From Hyalomma asiaticum (lineage: Eukaryota; Arthropoda; Arachnida; Ixodida; Ixodidae), in the NCBI GenBank assembly GCA_013339685.2, contig CM023483.1:58625777-58689776 (forward strand): a DNA stretch of 64,000 bases, in the 5' to 3' direction. Shown piece by piece: positions 33,301 through 48,300 of the stretch (positions are counted from its first letter, which is position 1; each line of letters starts with the position of its first letter). Below the pieces are notes generated by a model. The model made no database searches. It was not told the DNA's origin and saw only the letters and a program-made list of their open reading frames with translations. A program made the position numbers and the translations under genes.

Positions 33301-36300
33301 ATCTTAAGTATCCTCCAGTATCGCCATGCTGCTGGGAAAGGTTGTTCATTAGAGAACTTAAGCAGGCACAAGCTACCTCCCGTATTCTTCGAAAGCACTT
33401 CAAGTGCTTCTTCAGTGAGCATGTCATTTGTGTTGCCAGTCAATGCTTTAGGCATTGTGGCGCATCTATGAGGATACTCACATATGCATTCATGTCTGCA
33501 AGGACACCTTCGCTGCCCAGACAGAAACTAGGCCTGTCTTTCTTCAGCGCAGTTTTCCTGCACTTGCCTGAGGAGGTGCTGATCAGCTCAAAGGTCTAAT
33601 GTGTACACTTTGTTGTTGTGGATAAAAAGCAGCATTCACTCTACATCCGCCCCCTTTTTCTTGCCCCTTTGTGGGAGCCCTGGTCCTCCCTTTTTGTTTC
33701 CTTTTGCTTTGCTTTACCACTGCTCTACTAGTTGGGGCCAGGGGGAGGAGGGGAGGCAACTTTATTCAGGCACCCAATCTCTGTGTAAGAGCTCTTGAAT
33801 TCTTTTGCCTTGTGTTCCTTTGTACTCTCCCCGTAGGTGCTGAACAGGAGGTGGGGAGACAACAAAAGAACCCCAGGTGGAGAGACAGCAAAAGGGCCAA
33901 AGTAGGCAGGGTGCCTCTAGCACTTGAGGCCCCCAGCAGTAAAACTCCTTAAGACTTTTATTGCTGGTGCCTCAGTGGCTTTGCTTACTTAGCCTTTGGT
34001 TCTTTTGCACCCTCCTTGGTGGGGAGACAACAAAAGAATGCAGGTGCCTTCCATCTGGGCTGCCTACATTAAACTAGGGGGGGCTGTCCACAGCACTGGG
34101 AAAGTTCCTCTTAACAGAAGGTTACCTGTGAAGGGGTTCGGCTTAAGAGGATTTCTCTTGCATTGAGTCTATGGGAAACCAAACAAACATACCTATGTTG
34201 TTTGTCATATCCGAGAATTCGTTATAACCGAGTTCGTTTTAACGGGAGTTCACTGTACAGTCAACGACCGATTTTCCGGACGCCAGATATTTCAGACATT
34301 TTCGTGGCACCGCCACAAGCCCCATAGAACCAATGTATAAGGGAGTCCGAAATTTCAGACGCTCGAACACTCCGCTATCCAATTTTGCGGACTTATTGAT
34401 GTGCCGAAAGGTCTAAAGTCGTCAAAACTGTGTACATACACTGAAATCTCGCTCAAAAAGCTGATGGGATGCACGAAAAATTTGTAGTCGTGGAACTTCG
34501 TCGCAGCAAAATTTGACCTAGAATACCAGACAAGTTCAGAAAATATGATTATTATGACTTGCCCTCTTGTTCCCCGCAAGCACCACACTTCGTTTATTGG
34601 CATCGAACTCTCGCTAATTAGGACTTACTCGGGCGCACATTGAGCTGTTTACATGCATGACCCTCGAAGCCTCCCGAGTGCACAGCGCTGCAGCTGCACG
34701 TGGCATCGTGTGCGCCACAGGCCAACCGAAAATGGAGTGCCAAAGTCCACTCTGCCGTAGTGATAGCGATCGAGAGGAAAGCTATAACGCTTCGTGCCTT
34801 TTTATGACTCTATTGCCTTTGAACTACCGCTACATTAGCCGCGTAGTCTGGGAAGTGCATCGGCGCTATCGATGATCGCGACGATAGCTAGAGCGTCCTA
34901 GTCCACAGCGGACAACAACCCATAGTTCCGTTTTCACTCCGTGTGCGCTGTCCACGCACGAGCCTTCATAAACTGCGTTACCGCTATTGTTTGTGGAAAG
35001 CAGCTTTGCTTCAACTCATTGCACGATGGGCGCACACATACTTTCCGATCAGTTGTGGCCATACAAGATCACGTTGGTAGCAACTGCGGTTTGTTAAATG
35101 CGTGAATGGTAAAACCTCCGTTCGGGCATTGGCCACACGCGTACTTTCAGAGCTGCGTCGCTGGCGTTCGTGATCACGGCGATTGCGATCTTGTCTGCAG
35201 CGCTTTCAATGAGCATGTACTTTGTGTGTGTGGTGGCCGCTATCCATGAACTCGTCAACACGACTGCGATTTTCAGCAGAATTTAGTTTCGCCCAAGCAT
35301 TGCACGTTGGCTGTGCCCATGCCGCCAAAATGGCGCATTAGTAAACCTTGACAGCAGGAAGAGTGACAACCAAGCAGTAATTTCATTTTGTCTCAGTGTA
35401 ATGCGCGATATCATATACATGGCGGGAGCTCTTAGCAATGATTCTACAGCGGCTTGCAGGCGCGTCACACCCACCAACCACGTGGGGTTGGTGCTTCTGA
35501 GGAGTGGTATTTCGTCGTTGACCCCCTTGACAAGAAAAATATCGGTAAGTTAGCGCGTTTTTGCATGCATTCATTTTTTCGGACTGCCCGATTTTCCGGA
35601 CGTTTTTGCGTTCCCGAGAGGGTCCGGAAAATCGGTCATTGACTTAATTCTGACCACCAGAATTTGCTTGTAGTGCTCTTAAATGTGATGGAAATTTAAA
35701 TGTGTCCGTTGCGGCCAAGGATTGAACCTGTAGCCTTCTTTTTAGCAGAGCAATGCATCAGCCACTAAGGTACCACAGATGGTCACTCTCTGATAAAGGC
35801 AAGCATGCTCCTGTGTAAAGTGGGACAGAGAAAGAAAATGGCAGGTACAAAAAAAAATGGTACTAGAACATAATTGCATACCGTACGACGCGGAATCTTG
35901 ACAAGGCCATCAAGTGGGGTCTTGCCGCCAAGGACTATATGGATGTTGCTCAATATTGCAAAGACCAGGCAGCAAAAGGACAACAGCATCAGGACCTCAC
36001 GTAGCTGAATGCCATAAAACACCTGCACAATAAAGGATCCAAGTTAGAATGATCATGCTAGGCATTTGAAAAAATATGTGTGAAAAGCATTAGTGATGCA
36101 ATAATAGTACAGGCTAAGGGCATCCATAGAGCTCTAGAATGACAGTGTCTAGGCAGCCATTCCATACTCAGCGCATTCTCTAAAGTGTTCTTTCAAGTTT
36201 AATGAGAAGGCATTACACGATGTGCGTCAATACATGATGCACTTATTAGAAAACTATACACTAATTTCCTTTAAAACATTATTTGGATGTCCGTGCTCAT

Positions 36301-39300
36301 CATGGTCACATTTCCCTCCATTTTAACACAGACTCGACATGATTACTCACATTCTGCATCCACATATTCTGGCCATAAATAGCTGTTAGAAGGTGCACGG
36401 CCATCATGGAACATTGGCACTCAGAGACATCAATCCTAGCGAGGAAAAAAAGACCACAGTGTCATTGCCTTTTCCTATGTCCAGCATGCCATAAACTGAA
36501 GCACTGATCAAGCATGCTTTATACTATTAGGAGAATAAAACATTCCAAACGAGTGAAAAAAAAAACAGGGGTACAAGCACATGCACAAAATGGTGAACAA
36601 ATGTGTAAATGAGAGGTGTCTTTATGAGCTTTGATGGAGCCACTCTTGAAGCTACCATTGGCAGGCATCTTAGATAACTGAAACAACTGCGTGTACCTCT
36701 ATAGGATTTTGATGTACGTCTTCTACACATTGTGGTGCGAACTGGGTCATGTGCACGACATCACCTGGGTAAAAGCCATCAGTTGGTCCATACAGTATGC
36801 TTTTGTACTCATTGCCTGCCATAATTTTTCTTACTGTAACAGGGAAAACTTGTGTCAAATACCATTCTAAATATGAGGTTACATGTCTGTCAACCTAAAT
36901 GGAATTTGTTTTGTATGTTAACCAATTTCACCCGTTTTGTATGTTAAAGTATCTGGTATTTTGTGCAGGTTGGAAAGTTTGTGCAGTGAAAAAGCACAAA
37001 ATCTTGATAGGCGGAAATTGACAATGCTTACAAACATTAAAGAAGCACCAACATAACTTTTAAGCCTAGATGTAGAGTCCATATACCCTCTACAAAGTAT
37101 GAAGCAAAGAGGACAGAGTTCATGGAGAGAGATAAAAGGTGAGAGGAAAACCACTCACTCGCCTTCAATCTCAACCATGAGTTAGGGTTCAAAAAGGATA
37201 AATGAAGAGGGCACTACAGAGAAAAATGAACTGTCTACTAGTTCGAAGCTCAATCTGTTTATCCCCCGAAATAAGAGAGATTGGTTTAATAATAATAATT
37301 GCTGCAATTTTACATGCCAAAACCATAGTGTGATTACGAGGCACACTGTAATGAAGGGCTCTGGAAATTTTGACTGCCTGAGATTCATTAATGTGCAGTG
37401 ATAACACACAGCACATGGGCCTCTAGCAATTTTGCCTCCATCAAAAATGTGACCACCATGGCCAAGATCAAACCAACAGAGATCGGTGACTTGCAGAGAA
37501 CACAAAGGTCAAACTTGCCATTTCAAATTTTGAGTCAGTCCCAGCATTGATAGCATCAATGTTTGTCCAGGTGTATTTGCTGATTTGGATTCCCTTTATG
37601 CATGAAAAACTTGCCCAAAAGTTATTGCTTTAATAAACTGCGCTACCCATTTTGCACACTTCATGACATTCCCAACCCCACTTTGTGGTGCCATCCACAG
37701 TAGCACCTTTCCATTTCTTTGTTTTACACCTGCTGCTCTTGCAATACATTTCAAGTTAAGTGGTTTTGTTCTGTTCTGCTGCTTTGAAAGCCCATAGCAC
37801 ACAAGCTATGTATGTATTAATAGGACTTTTTGAGGGCCTAGTTGGTGCCAACTGATGGCAATTGTTCAGCGCAAGCAAAAACGAAGCACACGAGAGATAA
37901 GCACGCTTGTCACTTGTGTGTCTCTCTCGTGTGCTCCGTTTTTGCTTGCGTTAAACAATTTTCGTCATGTATGTAGTACCATGTGCTTTACCCTACTGCA
38001 TACAACACTTCCTCTTAATTTCATCTAGAAGTCATTTATAATGGCTACCCCATGCTGTTGAACTTTTTCTTTTATTGAACTAGTTCTTTACAAAGACCCA
38101 TCACTTCTGCTGTAGTTAGTAAAATCAGCATAGTGATTATGTGGTCAGCCAAATTTCTCTGTCCTGTCAGACATGCAGACAGGGCATTTTATTTTTATTC
38201 TTTTACAAGCCCAAACTTTCTATGCATACATCACACATGACAAAGTAACATGCAAAGTAGCAGTACTTACATACTGCCTGGTTAATAATACAAAAAGAGG
38301 ACCCCTGCATTCTTATCATCCTCATTTTCCATTTCATCATCATCATGATGAAATGGAAACGCTAGCTTTCAACTCACAGTACAACTAACCTTTTTTTAGG
38401 CAAACACTCAAACAATATGTTCAATTCATCTGATACCATATATATTGGCAGATTTCCTACATTGAACGTCGGATATGATATATACACTGGGCAGCAAGCA
38501 ACACAATGGTTTCAGATTGTTGACCACGAGAAATTCCTACAAATGATAACAGGCCAGACGGTGGCCACTTACTAACAGAAGAAGGCACATGCACAGCCAG
38601 AAAATATGCAAGATAACAGCAGCAAAAAGCCTCAGAGAAAGAGTTTCGTTTATGCTGTGTCGATCAAAGTATGTCAGAACTGAAGGACAACTCACTTGCC
38701 GAAGACCATCACGTGTGTCACATAGTCCTGCCAGTGGGTGGAGTAGAATGCCAGTGCAGACAGGAAAAAAAATGTGACCAGTAGTGCAGGAGAATCTCCT
38801 AGTTGCATGGCAATAGAAATAGACGTAGTGACAAAGACTGCAAGAAAAAACATTTATTTACAAGTCAGTCCAGAGTGCTCAATACAAAACAGTGTAGAAA
38901 CTGAACAGACTTTTATTGTAAACAACTTGTGTTTTATCACAAAAGTATCAGCTGAGTTTGTGCTCTACCGCAGTCAATAGTGCAAGATAAACATGACCCA
39001 AGTGCTCTGTTGTCTTTCACTTCATAAGCCATGCAACATGAACTGCTGCTCATTATTTTGCAATAATACATATTATAGCCTTTGCCAAAAGTTTCAAAGC
39101 CGCTGCACCTTTGACAAAGCTGCCGTTGTAACGTGTGGTTCCTATAGCACCTCTGGCACCTTAATGTTCAGCGGTGTGGGGGCTAGTGCCAAGTTTCTAG
39201 GGCTATACAAGCTCCATGCAGACTGTAGTGTGGAAGGCAAATGAAACCAGCTTGAAAACCTTTGACAAAAGCCATACATATCTTTTGCTTGTGCGTTTAC

Positions 39301-42300
39301 CTCATTACAGAGCAGAAAAAAGAAGAAATATAGGCCCATGCATTCGGCTTACACTTTGGCCCTATGGAGAGCTGGCTATTTATCTAAGTAAACCTGGAAA
39401 CGGAATAGTGCGCAAGTAGTTCACAGCTTCATTCAGTCATGATTTCACTTTTACTCATGAATACACAGCTTGATGTTGTGAGAATTATCAGGCGAATGCA
39501 CTCAGGCTTTCCTAAATGAAATATATAAGCTAATATAAACACAGGCTAACATCTTGCCAAGGTTGTCACACAAAGCTAAAGATTCTGACACTACTGAACT
39601 TTGATTGGTATTCCCAATTATCAAAACTTGCTATGTACTTTTGTATAAACATCTGTTAGTGCCTTACATCTTCAAGACATCATTGCAATGTAACATGAAA
39701 AAGAGCCTGCCTAATTCAAGCTTCTCATAAAGTATGACATACAGGACTTATGATGAGAAAAAAGCAGTTCTGGTGACTGTAGCTGAACACTAATGTTCAC
39801 GTATGGGGTGCTGGTTTACTAGTGAAGGGGTCGTGCAACACTTTCTTAAGCGAAAAGTAGGTGTGATTCTGATCCCACCATTATCCTTCCACATGCTTCG
39901 GGGCTAATAAATTTTTGTAAACATTGTGCATTCTTTTTTAAGTTACCTTCTGCAGAGGAACAATGGCTATCTGCTAGATCTTGTTAAATGACAAAGTACC
40001 TAGCAGATACAAACACAGAGAGATGGCACTATTGACAAGGAGCTGGAACTATCTGTAGAAAGAGAACTAAACTACTCTGTCAACATTATGGCCTTGGTTA
40101 TAGGAAGCCAGGCCAATATAAAAGCTCAGACAGTAGAACTGGTGGCTTCATTTTGCATAGTTTCAGCAGGGGATTTTAAGTGTAACAGAAATTGCAAAGA
40201 CGAAGTGAAGGCTCAACAGTGTGGAAGAGGCATTGTTGAATCGTTAATAAGCGCTTGCACAAGGAGCATAAAAAAGAAGTTTCTCAAAAAAATTCTTTAA
40301 TGCAAGACATTTCGTGCCACTTAAAGATATTGTATTTATGGTGCATTAATACGTCAAAACCACGGTATAGTTACAAGACATGCTGCAGCAGGACACTCGA
40401 TCAATTTTTGACCATGTAGAGCTCTGAAACCTACACCTACAAATAAGCAGATGGTTTGTCTTGTATTTTGTCCTCCCCATTGAAATTGTCCCTGTGGTTG
40501 GGAATCTAACCTCATCCTTGAGTTTAGCAGCCACTCACAGATAGTGCTGCAGGGCCTCCCTAAGCAGTTTAAGAACTGAAACACACACACACAAAAATGT
40601 CTATACGTTCATTCTTCTATGAGTATCACCAGCCTCAACCAGTGTTATTTGTTAAAAAAATAAGTTGCTTTGTAATTTAAATTTGATCAGTACATACAAT
40701 GCCTTACAACATAACCACAAGCATATATTAGTTTAAATTTAAAAAAGTGCCCAAGTAACCCACTTGACTATATTAACGTGCACTTACAGAGTACAAAAGG
40801 GGCTTACGCAGATACAACTGTGCTTGCCCACCTGTTATTATCTACTTATAAGTGTTTCAAAGGCTGCAAAAGAAAACATTTATTTTCAGCATGACTGCTG
40901 AAACAGAAAAAATAAAATAATGATGAAAGTGAACTCAGTCATTTTCATCAATAGCAAGTATAAGCACCAACTACAAGTATTGATAAGAAAACAATTCGTT
41001 TCAGTGAAAGCATGTATAAGCAATAGTGGGTAGTACGCATTCAGACAACTGGCAAATTAATAGCATAAGCACATGCAAATTTGAGCAACAGCACTTAGTA
41101 GCTTGCAGTGGCTTACTAATTAAACTTAATGCAAGCCAACAGCAAAAACCTGTCCTTCATGCGATGTTCTTAAAAGGGCAAAAGAGTTTCCTCTTTTGTT
41201 TTAACTGAAGTATAAAATCTTGAAAAATGTGTGAAAATGAGCTTAATGTTAACCAGTAACTGTGTGATGCATTTGCTAACCTGTCAAGTGGCATCAGTCA
41301 GATATCAAAGAATTCAAATTAAACACGTGGAAAACATTAATTAGAAAGCCTGCAGAGCAACAACCCAATCACCTCTACACACCGTTTTCTTTTTTCCACT
41401 CATAACCCCACACCTGCTCTGCCAGTGCAGTAGAGTGACTGCCTCCAACGCCAAAAGCACTGGGTTCCATTCCCGGTGCCACCAAGCATCTCCTGGCTTT
41501 TATAATGGGGAGAGAGCTACCTGGCACTCCATAGTGTACAGGTACTCATCTTAAAAGGTAGCCATTCCTTTCCTTTCGCTTCCTTCACTGCCAGGAAGCC
41601 ACACCATCCTCCCTTATATGGGATGCAAGAATTAGCATATTTCATTACTTCAAACCACCATAGTATACTAACAAAAATATTGTAAACAAAATGCATTGAT
41701 TGAATGCAGTTAGTTGTAGTGCAAGTATCATCTAAATTCCTACATTTGGTGAAATGCATACCACAAATGTTCAGATTTAATTTGTGCACTGTAAACTAAT
41801 AACGAAGTAAATTACAATTTAGTGTTCCAATTAAACACTGTAGGCATACACAATAACTGAATAAGCTAATGAAGTGAGTGCACTCAGCTTCCATTATGAA
41901 ACCAGTAGTAAACATAAAATCCACATACAGACAAGGAATCCTATTATTCTTCAGGAACTTCCAGTGCCAGTTTCAGTGTAGTAACTAACGATATTCAACG
42001 GCAGCTACCACCATCTAACATCTGCTGAAACCTAGTTAGTAGTGTCAACACCTGCTGTTAATGCTGTCACAGCTGATCTTCGTCCATTTGAATTTGTGTA
42101 TATGTAGCGTCTTTGAATGTTTTCTTTTCATTTGATTTCTTCGAGCTTTCTTTCCTGATGAATAAATAACTTTGTGGTGGCAGGCTCTAAAATAGCGTCA
42201 GCCAACCTTCCCCTGTTTTGACAGCTCAAAAGTGGGGTTCATCATTGGTAAGAATCTTTTGCTCCTCTGATGGATCACACTGCACTCCACTCATACATTA

Positions 42301-45300
42301 GCAAAGTCTTTCAAGACAACAGTGCTAGGTGTATGAGTTGATGCTCCACAACCAGCAGTGAGATGTTAGCAGGGTGTCTAGTTATCTGCCCTTTATCAAT
42401 ACTTCTATGTTTTTACTTTTACCATCAACTATCTTAGTGCAACTTTGCATGATTTTAAAACGGGCAACAATGCATACCTTGAGAGGTACGATCACTGAAA
42501 CATAATACATAATTTCTGAATTACTGTTTATGATGATAGATCGAAACAAGGCTTAAGAAACCTTGACTAACATCTTCCCGCTTTCATATTCATGCAAAAT
42601 TTCCATGCTTTGTAGGCATTAAAGATAAGCACTAAGCCAGTCTATACCGGTAGATTATTTCTTAAGATCTTGTTTGCTCTTATTTGGAAGAAAGAGTAAT
42701 GCTGATGAAATAAATACCCGACTTGCCTTTCTTGTATATCTGCAGTATTCAATAAAGCTGAGATAAGAACATTTAGAAAGCTAAGACACAGACTTTCAGA
42801 AACTGTTAACTCGTACTCCCCATGTGGCCCATATTTCTTACAGTTCCCTTAACAATTTCACGACTTCTCTGTGGTCCCTAACTATCACAATTTTTCAGTG
42901 TTCTCCAGGTCACTAGACACCCTGCCCTTATGCTGAACACTCTTTAAAGAATTCCTATCTATCGGGGTACAGCTTTCAAGATGCAAACTCACACATTAAC
43001 AGTCATATATTAACAGTCTGAAAAATGGATTATTCACCTCATCCTTGGGGAGCAGTGAGCTCAGAAAACCATTTTCTGTGAAAGTGAAAATGCCATGGAG
43101 CCTGACAGGCACATGCAAGGCAACAATGATAACAATGGATGAAGATGCTCCATCGAATAGTGAGACCATTAAGCATATATCCCCCAAAACAATAGTACAA
43201 TCAAGGTACCAATCTGAAGCTACAAAAAGGAAGCAAGCAAGCATTATTGCATGTGAAATGATAATCAGCTTTATCCCTTTTTCCAGTACCTCTAAATAAA
43301 ATGACAGATATGACCTAGCACAATCTATGAAAAAAACATTACATCAACACAGCTGCACAGCCTTAAGATGGGCTCACTGAAATTGTGCTACTTAGAGATC
43401 CTCAACTTTCACTTCAGTAAAGAACTGCTGAGGCTGTTAGTGCCTGCATTAACTTTGCTGGCAATGAAGGAACGTGTCACAAAGGAATAAAAATTTCTTG
43501 CAGATCAATAACAAAGATCATTCGTACAAGAGCATTAAAACACTGCATTATGCGTAGCAATGAAAGTAAGATAGATAAATTTCTTAAAAGTGAAATCATG
43601 TGCTATGACAGCTTATGTTTACAGACAGAGAGCCCTTTATTTTATATTGTAAGATCTCAACAAGACGCTAGACCAAGCCTGTCCGTCTTAACAAGTAGAT
43701 TATCAATAACAGGTACCAAATGTACAATTATCACACTATGGCTATTGAAACTGAAATTTCACTATGTAACAGTAGAAAACAAGTGGCAGCACTTTTGTTC
43801 AAAAATACTTTCTATCACTATGATACTGTTCTCTTTCCATTTATTTATTTATTTTTTTGCCATTACAAGCCCAAATAAAAATGCACATATAAGAAAATGC
43901 AAGGAGCTTGCTGAAGTGGTTACTTAGATGCTCCATTTAACAGCTTCCGGGTTCTGGTTGCCCACTATGTCAAAACCTAGGACAATGATAATAATTTACT
44001 TAGAATCTTAGTGGTTCTATACTGCACATCATTTTTCACAAATCAGGAACATTCTACAACTAACTATCTAAACCTGCCATGTCTGATATAGGAAAACAAC
44101 GAGCAACGATTCATTCCTCCATTAGTTTTAGAAGTATGCAGTGAACATATCATTTCATCTTGGTCTCAAAGACAGTGCAAGTGAGATCATTTGGCCAAGT
44201 TCACTTTTCTATGGCTAAGTTCAAACAGGGAACCAATTTTGTATTTATTTTAGATACAGTTGGTACAATGGGCACAACTAATTTGCTCCACTTTGAAAGC
44301 CATGGCCTCAGGCTAAAATTTCTTACAGGGTTTACCACTGTAATGAATCTGCACAAACTAAGGAGTGAAACTAAAGATGGCATTTTGTCTACTTTTATGT
44401 AAAAACACACGCAATGCTGAAAGCATTATATGACTCGCATTGCACTGACATTCAGGGTTCAAAACTGAACATGCCAGAGGCACAAATGAAAGGAATTCTC
44501 AGAGCTGTTGCCTAGAAGCAATATTTTGAACCAATCACTTTCGACAGTGTGTTATTTGGCTGCAGTAAGTACACGCGTGGCTGCTGAAGTTTGTCGCTAC
44601 ACATACTTCCTGTTGCCCTATTTCTGAGCACAAGTATGTGGTTACCATGTACGTAGGTACATAGGTACCATGTGGGCAGCAGAAATGTGACAGGAATTAA
44701 TGCCTGCTGCTAAGTGAGCCATAACACCTAATGTTCTTTGCACAGAAAACAGTTGCATAACAGTGACCCAAAGTAATCAATAGCAGCAACATCTCCCAGT
44801 AAAGAGTTCATTGATAAAATGAAGGACTATGTCTACACAAAAAAATGTATTTTTCCTTATGAATATGGCAGTTAGGACAACCATGCGTTAAGTAAAATGG
44901 AAGACAAACTTACAAGTAGACAGTGCATCACAACCATGGTCGTAAACTTCCTCCAGTGCAGTATTCTGTACCTTGATGGCTTGTTTGCCATCTAAAGCAT
45001 CCAGCAGTTGGTACAGGAACAGAGACAATGCACACAGCACAAAGGTCCACCATGGTGCCTAGTTACCAGAGTAACGGTCAGGGGTAGAGAAAGGAAGAAA
45101 GAACACATGGCAGCCCTCTGCTCATTAGTCCAATTTGCCACGTTGCCCATACATAACATGTTGTGAACCTCGTTTTTCTTTTGAGGTTTCTTTTTTCAGA
45201 GGCTGGAAGCAGCAGGACTTCTCCACAGCACACGTGCAAATGCAACACCTTTTCGCTCACATCTCAGACAGTGCAGCTAGCATGAAACATGTTCCCACTC

Positions 45301-48300
45301 GAAACATTTCTTGTTGAAACACATAAACACGAAATACAAACTAGGCTTTTCAATCTGATTGACACGGCCAGCAGACTCGTGTACAGCACAAAATGGACAA
45401 CATTGCCAAACAGACTTAACAGTTCAACTAAATAAACACCAATAAAAAAAAAGAATGGAAATTAAATGAAAAAAATGTGTGGCTGCCATAGCTTTAAAAA
45501 GTACAATATAATCATTCTGTGTATGTCTCTGTGTGTCTCTTGCAATCTTTGCATTAAGCAAACTCACATAGCCAGAGCTCATTTTAGCAACTACTACTTT
45601 TATACAAAGGTTATTATTATTATGTGATGACGAATTGAAGAAAAAAAAAGATGGGATTTTCCTTTTTGCTGACTCCGCTAAATTTTCAGTGAATCAAACG
45701 CACCACAGCCTACATAATGGCCTTCCTAGAACATGCTCCATGAGCAGCAAAATAAAATTATTTTTCCAGGTCAAGCTAAACCAATACCACCAACTACATC
45801 TCTCCACCGTTGCATAGTTGGTAGGAAAGGAAAAGTATGACAGTTTGACCAGTGTTCTACAGAAACATACAATTAGAAATACAAAGCAAATAACCATGTT
45901 TCATTTTTTTTTAATAACTTGCTTCTCCTCGATAATAACACTAATTTGAACGATGATCTTTAAGTATACCTGCACAATACGAGGGACATAAAAGCGTATA
46001 TTGACAGCTGGGCGAGTCTGTACTGATTCATACCGGGTGCGCAAAAGCACAAGGACAAGGACGAACTGATGAATAGTACAACAATGGCTCATTGGCTCCC
46101 TCATGTCACAACAAGGGAGCAACATACAGTTAACAATGGCTCATTAAAAATTTACTTATTAGCAAAAGCAAAAAGCAATAAACAGCATACCACTGCAGTG
46201 AGTACTAATGACAAAATAATTAACTCCCCTTTTTTATGCCCCTACATTTATATGCGATGAACATCTGATGCCTGCCAGATAATTCTCAAACCAAAAAAAG
46301 AATCAGCTGTCATTAAAAACATGGTAGTGGCAACTTCTAATGAATGCTTGTCTAGAGTGAACATGGTATAAATCTTTTTGTTTTCAGCTACTTTCACTAC
46401 TGACATAACTGTATGGCCAACAATGAAATAGAGTGGTAGAAATGAGTGAAATATGAAGTTTCCCCACTATTAGTGCTTTTCAAAAAGAAATAATTTGTTT
46501 AAGCCAGAAAAAAATGCGAGTGCCCTTAGAACACAGACAACTTTTCCCTTCCACTGCCAAAAGGCCCTGTAGAACCCTATATAGGCATAAAAATTTATCA
46601 GCTACCATAGCTACTGGCACTTCAACAGAAGCACAGTTAGCACAGATTCCAGTGTGTTAAGAATTGATGTTCCAGCTTGTTAAAGTTAATAAATTTCTTT
46701 ATGAGTTACAATGCTTCTAGGTTCATAAGTAAACATCTAATAAAACCTCATTATGACAAAGTTGAAGGGAGAGTCGCAATTACTTCATTATAACCATTAG
46801 TTTATTATAGCCAATATTCATGTCACCTATGTCAATTTCAAGGGGAATTACGATTGTTTCATAATATCCATCAGTTTGTTATACCCCACTTCATTATAAT
46901 GAGGTTTTGCTGCATTACAAAAATTAAACATTTCATGTTACATATGCACTTCTGCACAATATATAATGAACAATAAAAGGCCTTGAGCTTGCATAAATGC
47001 AAATACTACAGCAGATGCAGAAAGCACTTTATTTATTAAATACACGTTACATTTACAGCCCACTCTTCTGCACAGTGTCCTTGTTGCCATGGTTGAAATA
47101 CATCAGTAGCATCCATGCGCAAAAGCAAGACTGCCCTAGCACTGGCTGCAGCAAAACCAGCACAGAAATCAATATATACTCCTAGTTGACAGCAACAGCT
47201 AAAACAGACTTTATTGGTCTAATGTTGGCATGTCCTTCAGTAGATATGCTAGTAGTTCTTTATAAGGCATGTTGTAACCGCATAGTCTGGAAAAATTTTG
47301 ACAATTGAGGTAATTTGAACCTAAAACTAAGTACATAGGTGTATCTGAAATTTGTATCCATTGAATATTGGAACATTGAATGCATTCTTTAGACACAGTA
47401 TGTTAGGGAACGGAATGTACCATGCCAATAATAGCTCAAACAAAGCCAGACATAAGGACTCAGTTGGACAGAAAAATTGTTTTTAAAACAAGACCAGACA
47501 GTACAGCCACGAAATTGAAGAAAAAAAAATCATGCGAGTTGGTGTGCAGTTGAATTTGCTGATGGAAGACAACTGATATTCAAGAGCTTATTTTGTACAG
47601 TACAGTCTACTCTCAAAAGAACACCTGGCTGGTACTAAAGATAAATTAAGTAAGATACCTCTAGTGTATTAATGCAAATGTAGCAGCTGACAGAACACAG
47701 CACTAGGAAAATGTTTATGCACCATCAAACTGTCTGCATGCCCTCATGCCATAATGGCAACCCAGTGCTACAATTAGTAGCCATTATGAAAATGCCATTC
47801 CCTTTAACAGTATACTACACTATAGATTACTTGAAATATTTCAACTTGTATACTGCAAGAACCTGAGACACGATATTTATTGCAATGCAGAATATTTTTA
47901 CGTGCCATGGCACCGGTATTGTCTCTATGCAAGCTCCAGCAAGCCAATCCTCCACCAGTGGCAAAAATCCCTTATTTGGTATGCCATGTAGATATAGCAC
48001 TAGCCTAAGTTCTTAAAATTTGCCGTAGCATCCCAGAGTAACAAAAAAAAAAAAAAAAAAAACACTCAGTACTACACAGCTTCACACTCAACAGCAGAAA
48101 GCAATTCCATGCAGGTAAACAGACACAAGCACAAGAAAACAGCTTTATTTTTTTACACCACATTTTTTTTAAAGGTAGCTAAAAACACGAGAAACCCATT
48201 AAAAGGAAACATAAAAATCGCATTGCCCTGTTTTCTATTCCATCTTCTAACAGCAACGCAACATTAGCAATTGCTGTCAATTACCTTTGGTGCAAGTGAA

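Larger units (their letters stand above)
36436..38695 (-). other. CEPT-like intron 4
   Basis: Contains a SINE (37285-37480), a hairpin (37853-37967) and a small palindrome (38326-38359, 15-bp perfect arms, 4-base loop). No exon seen. Confidence 0.55.
38838..44913 (-). other. CEPT-like intron 3
   Basis: 6.1 kb, AT-rich. Holds an old SINE (40340-40545) and a tRNA-like fragment (41410-41475). No exon recognised. Confidence 0.55.
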
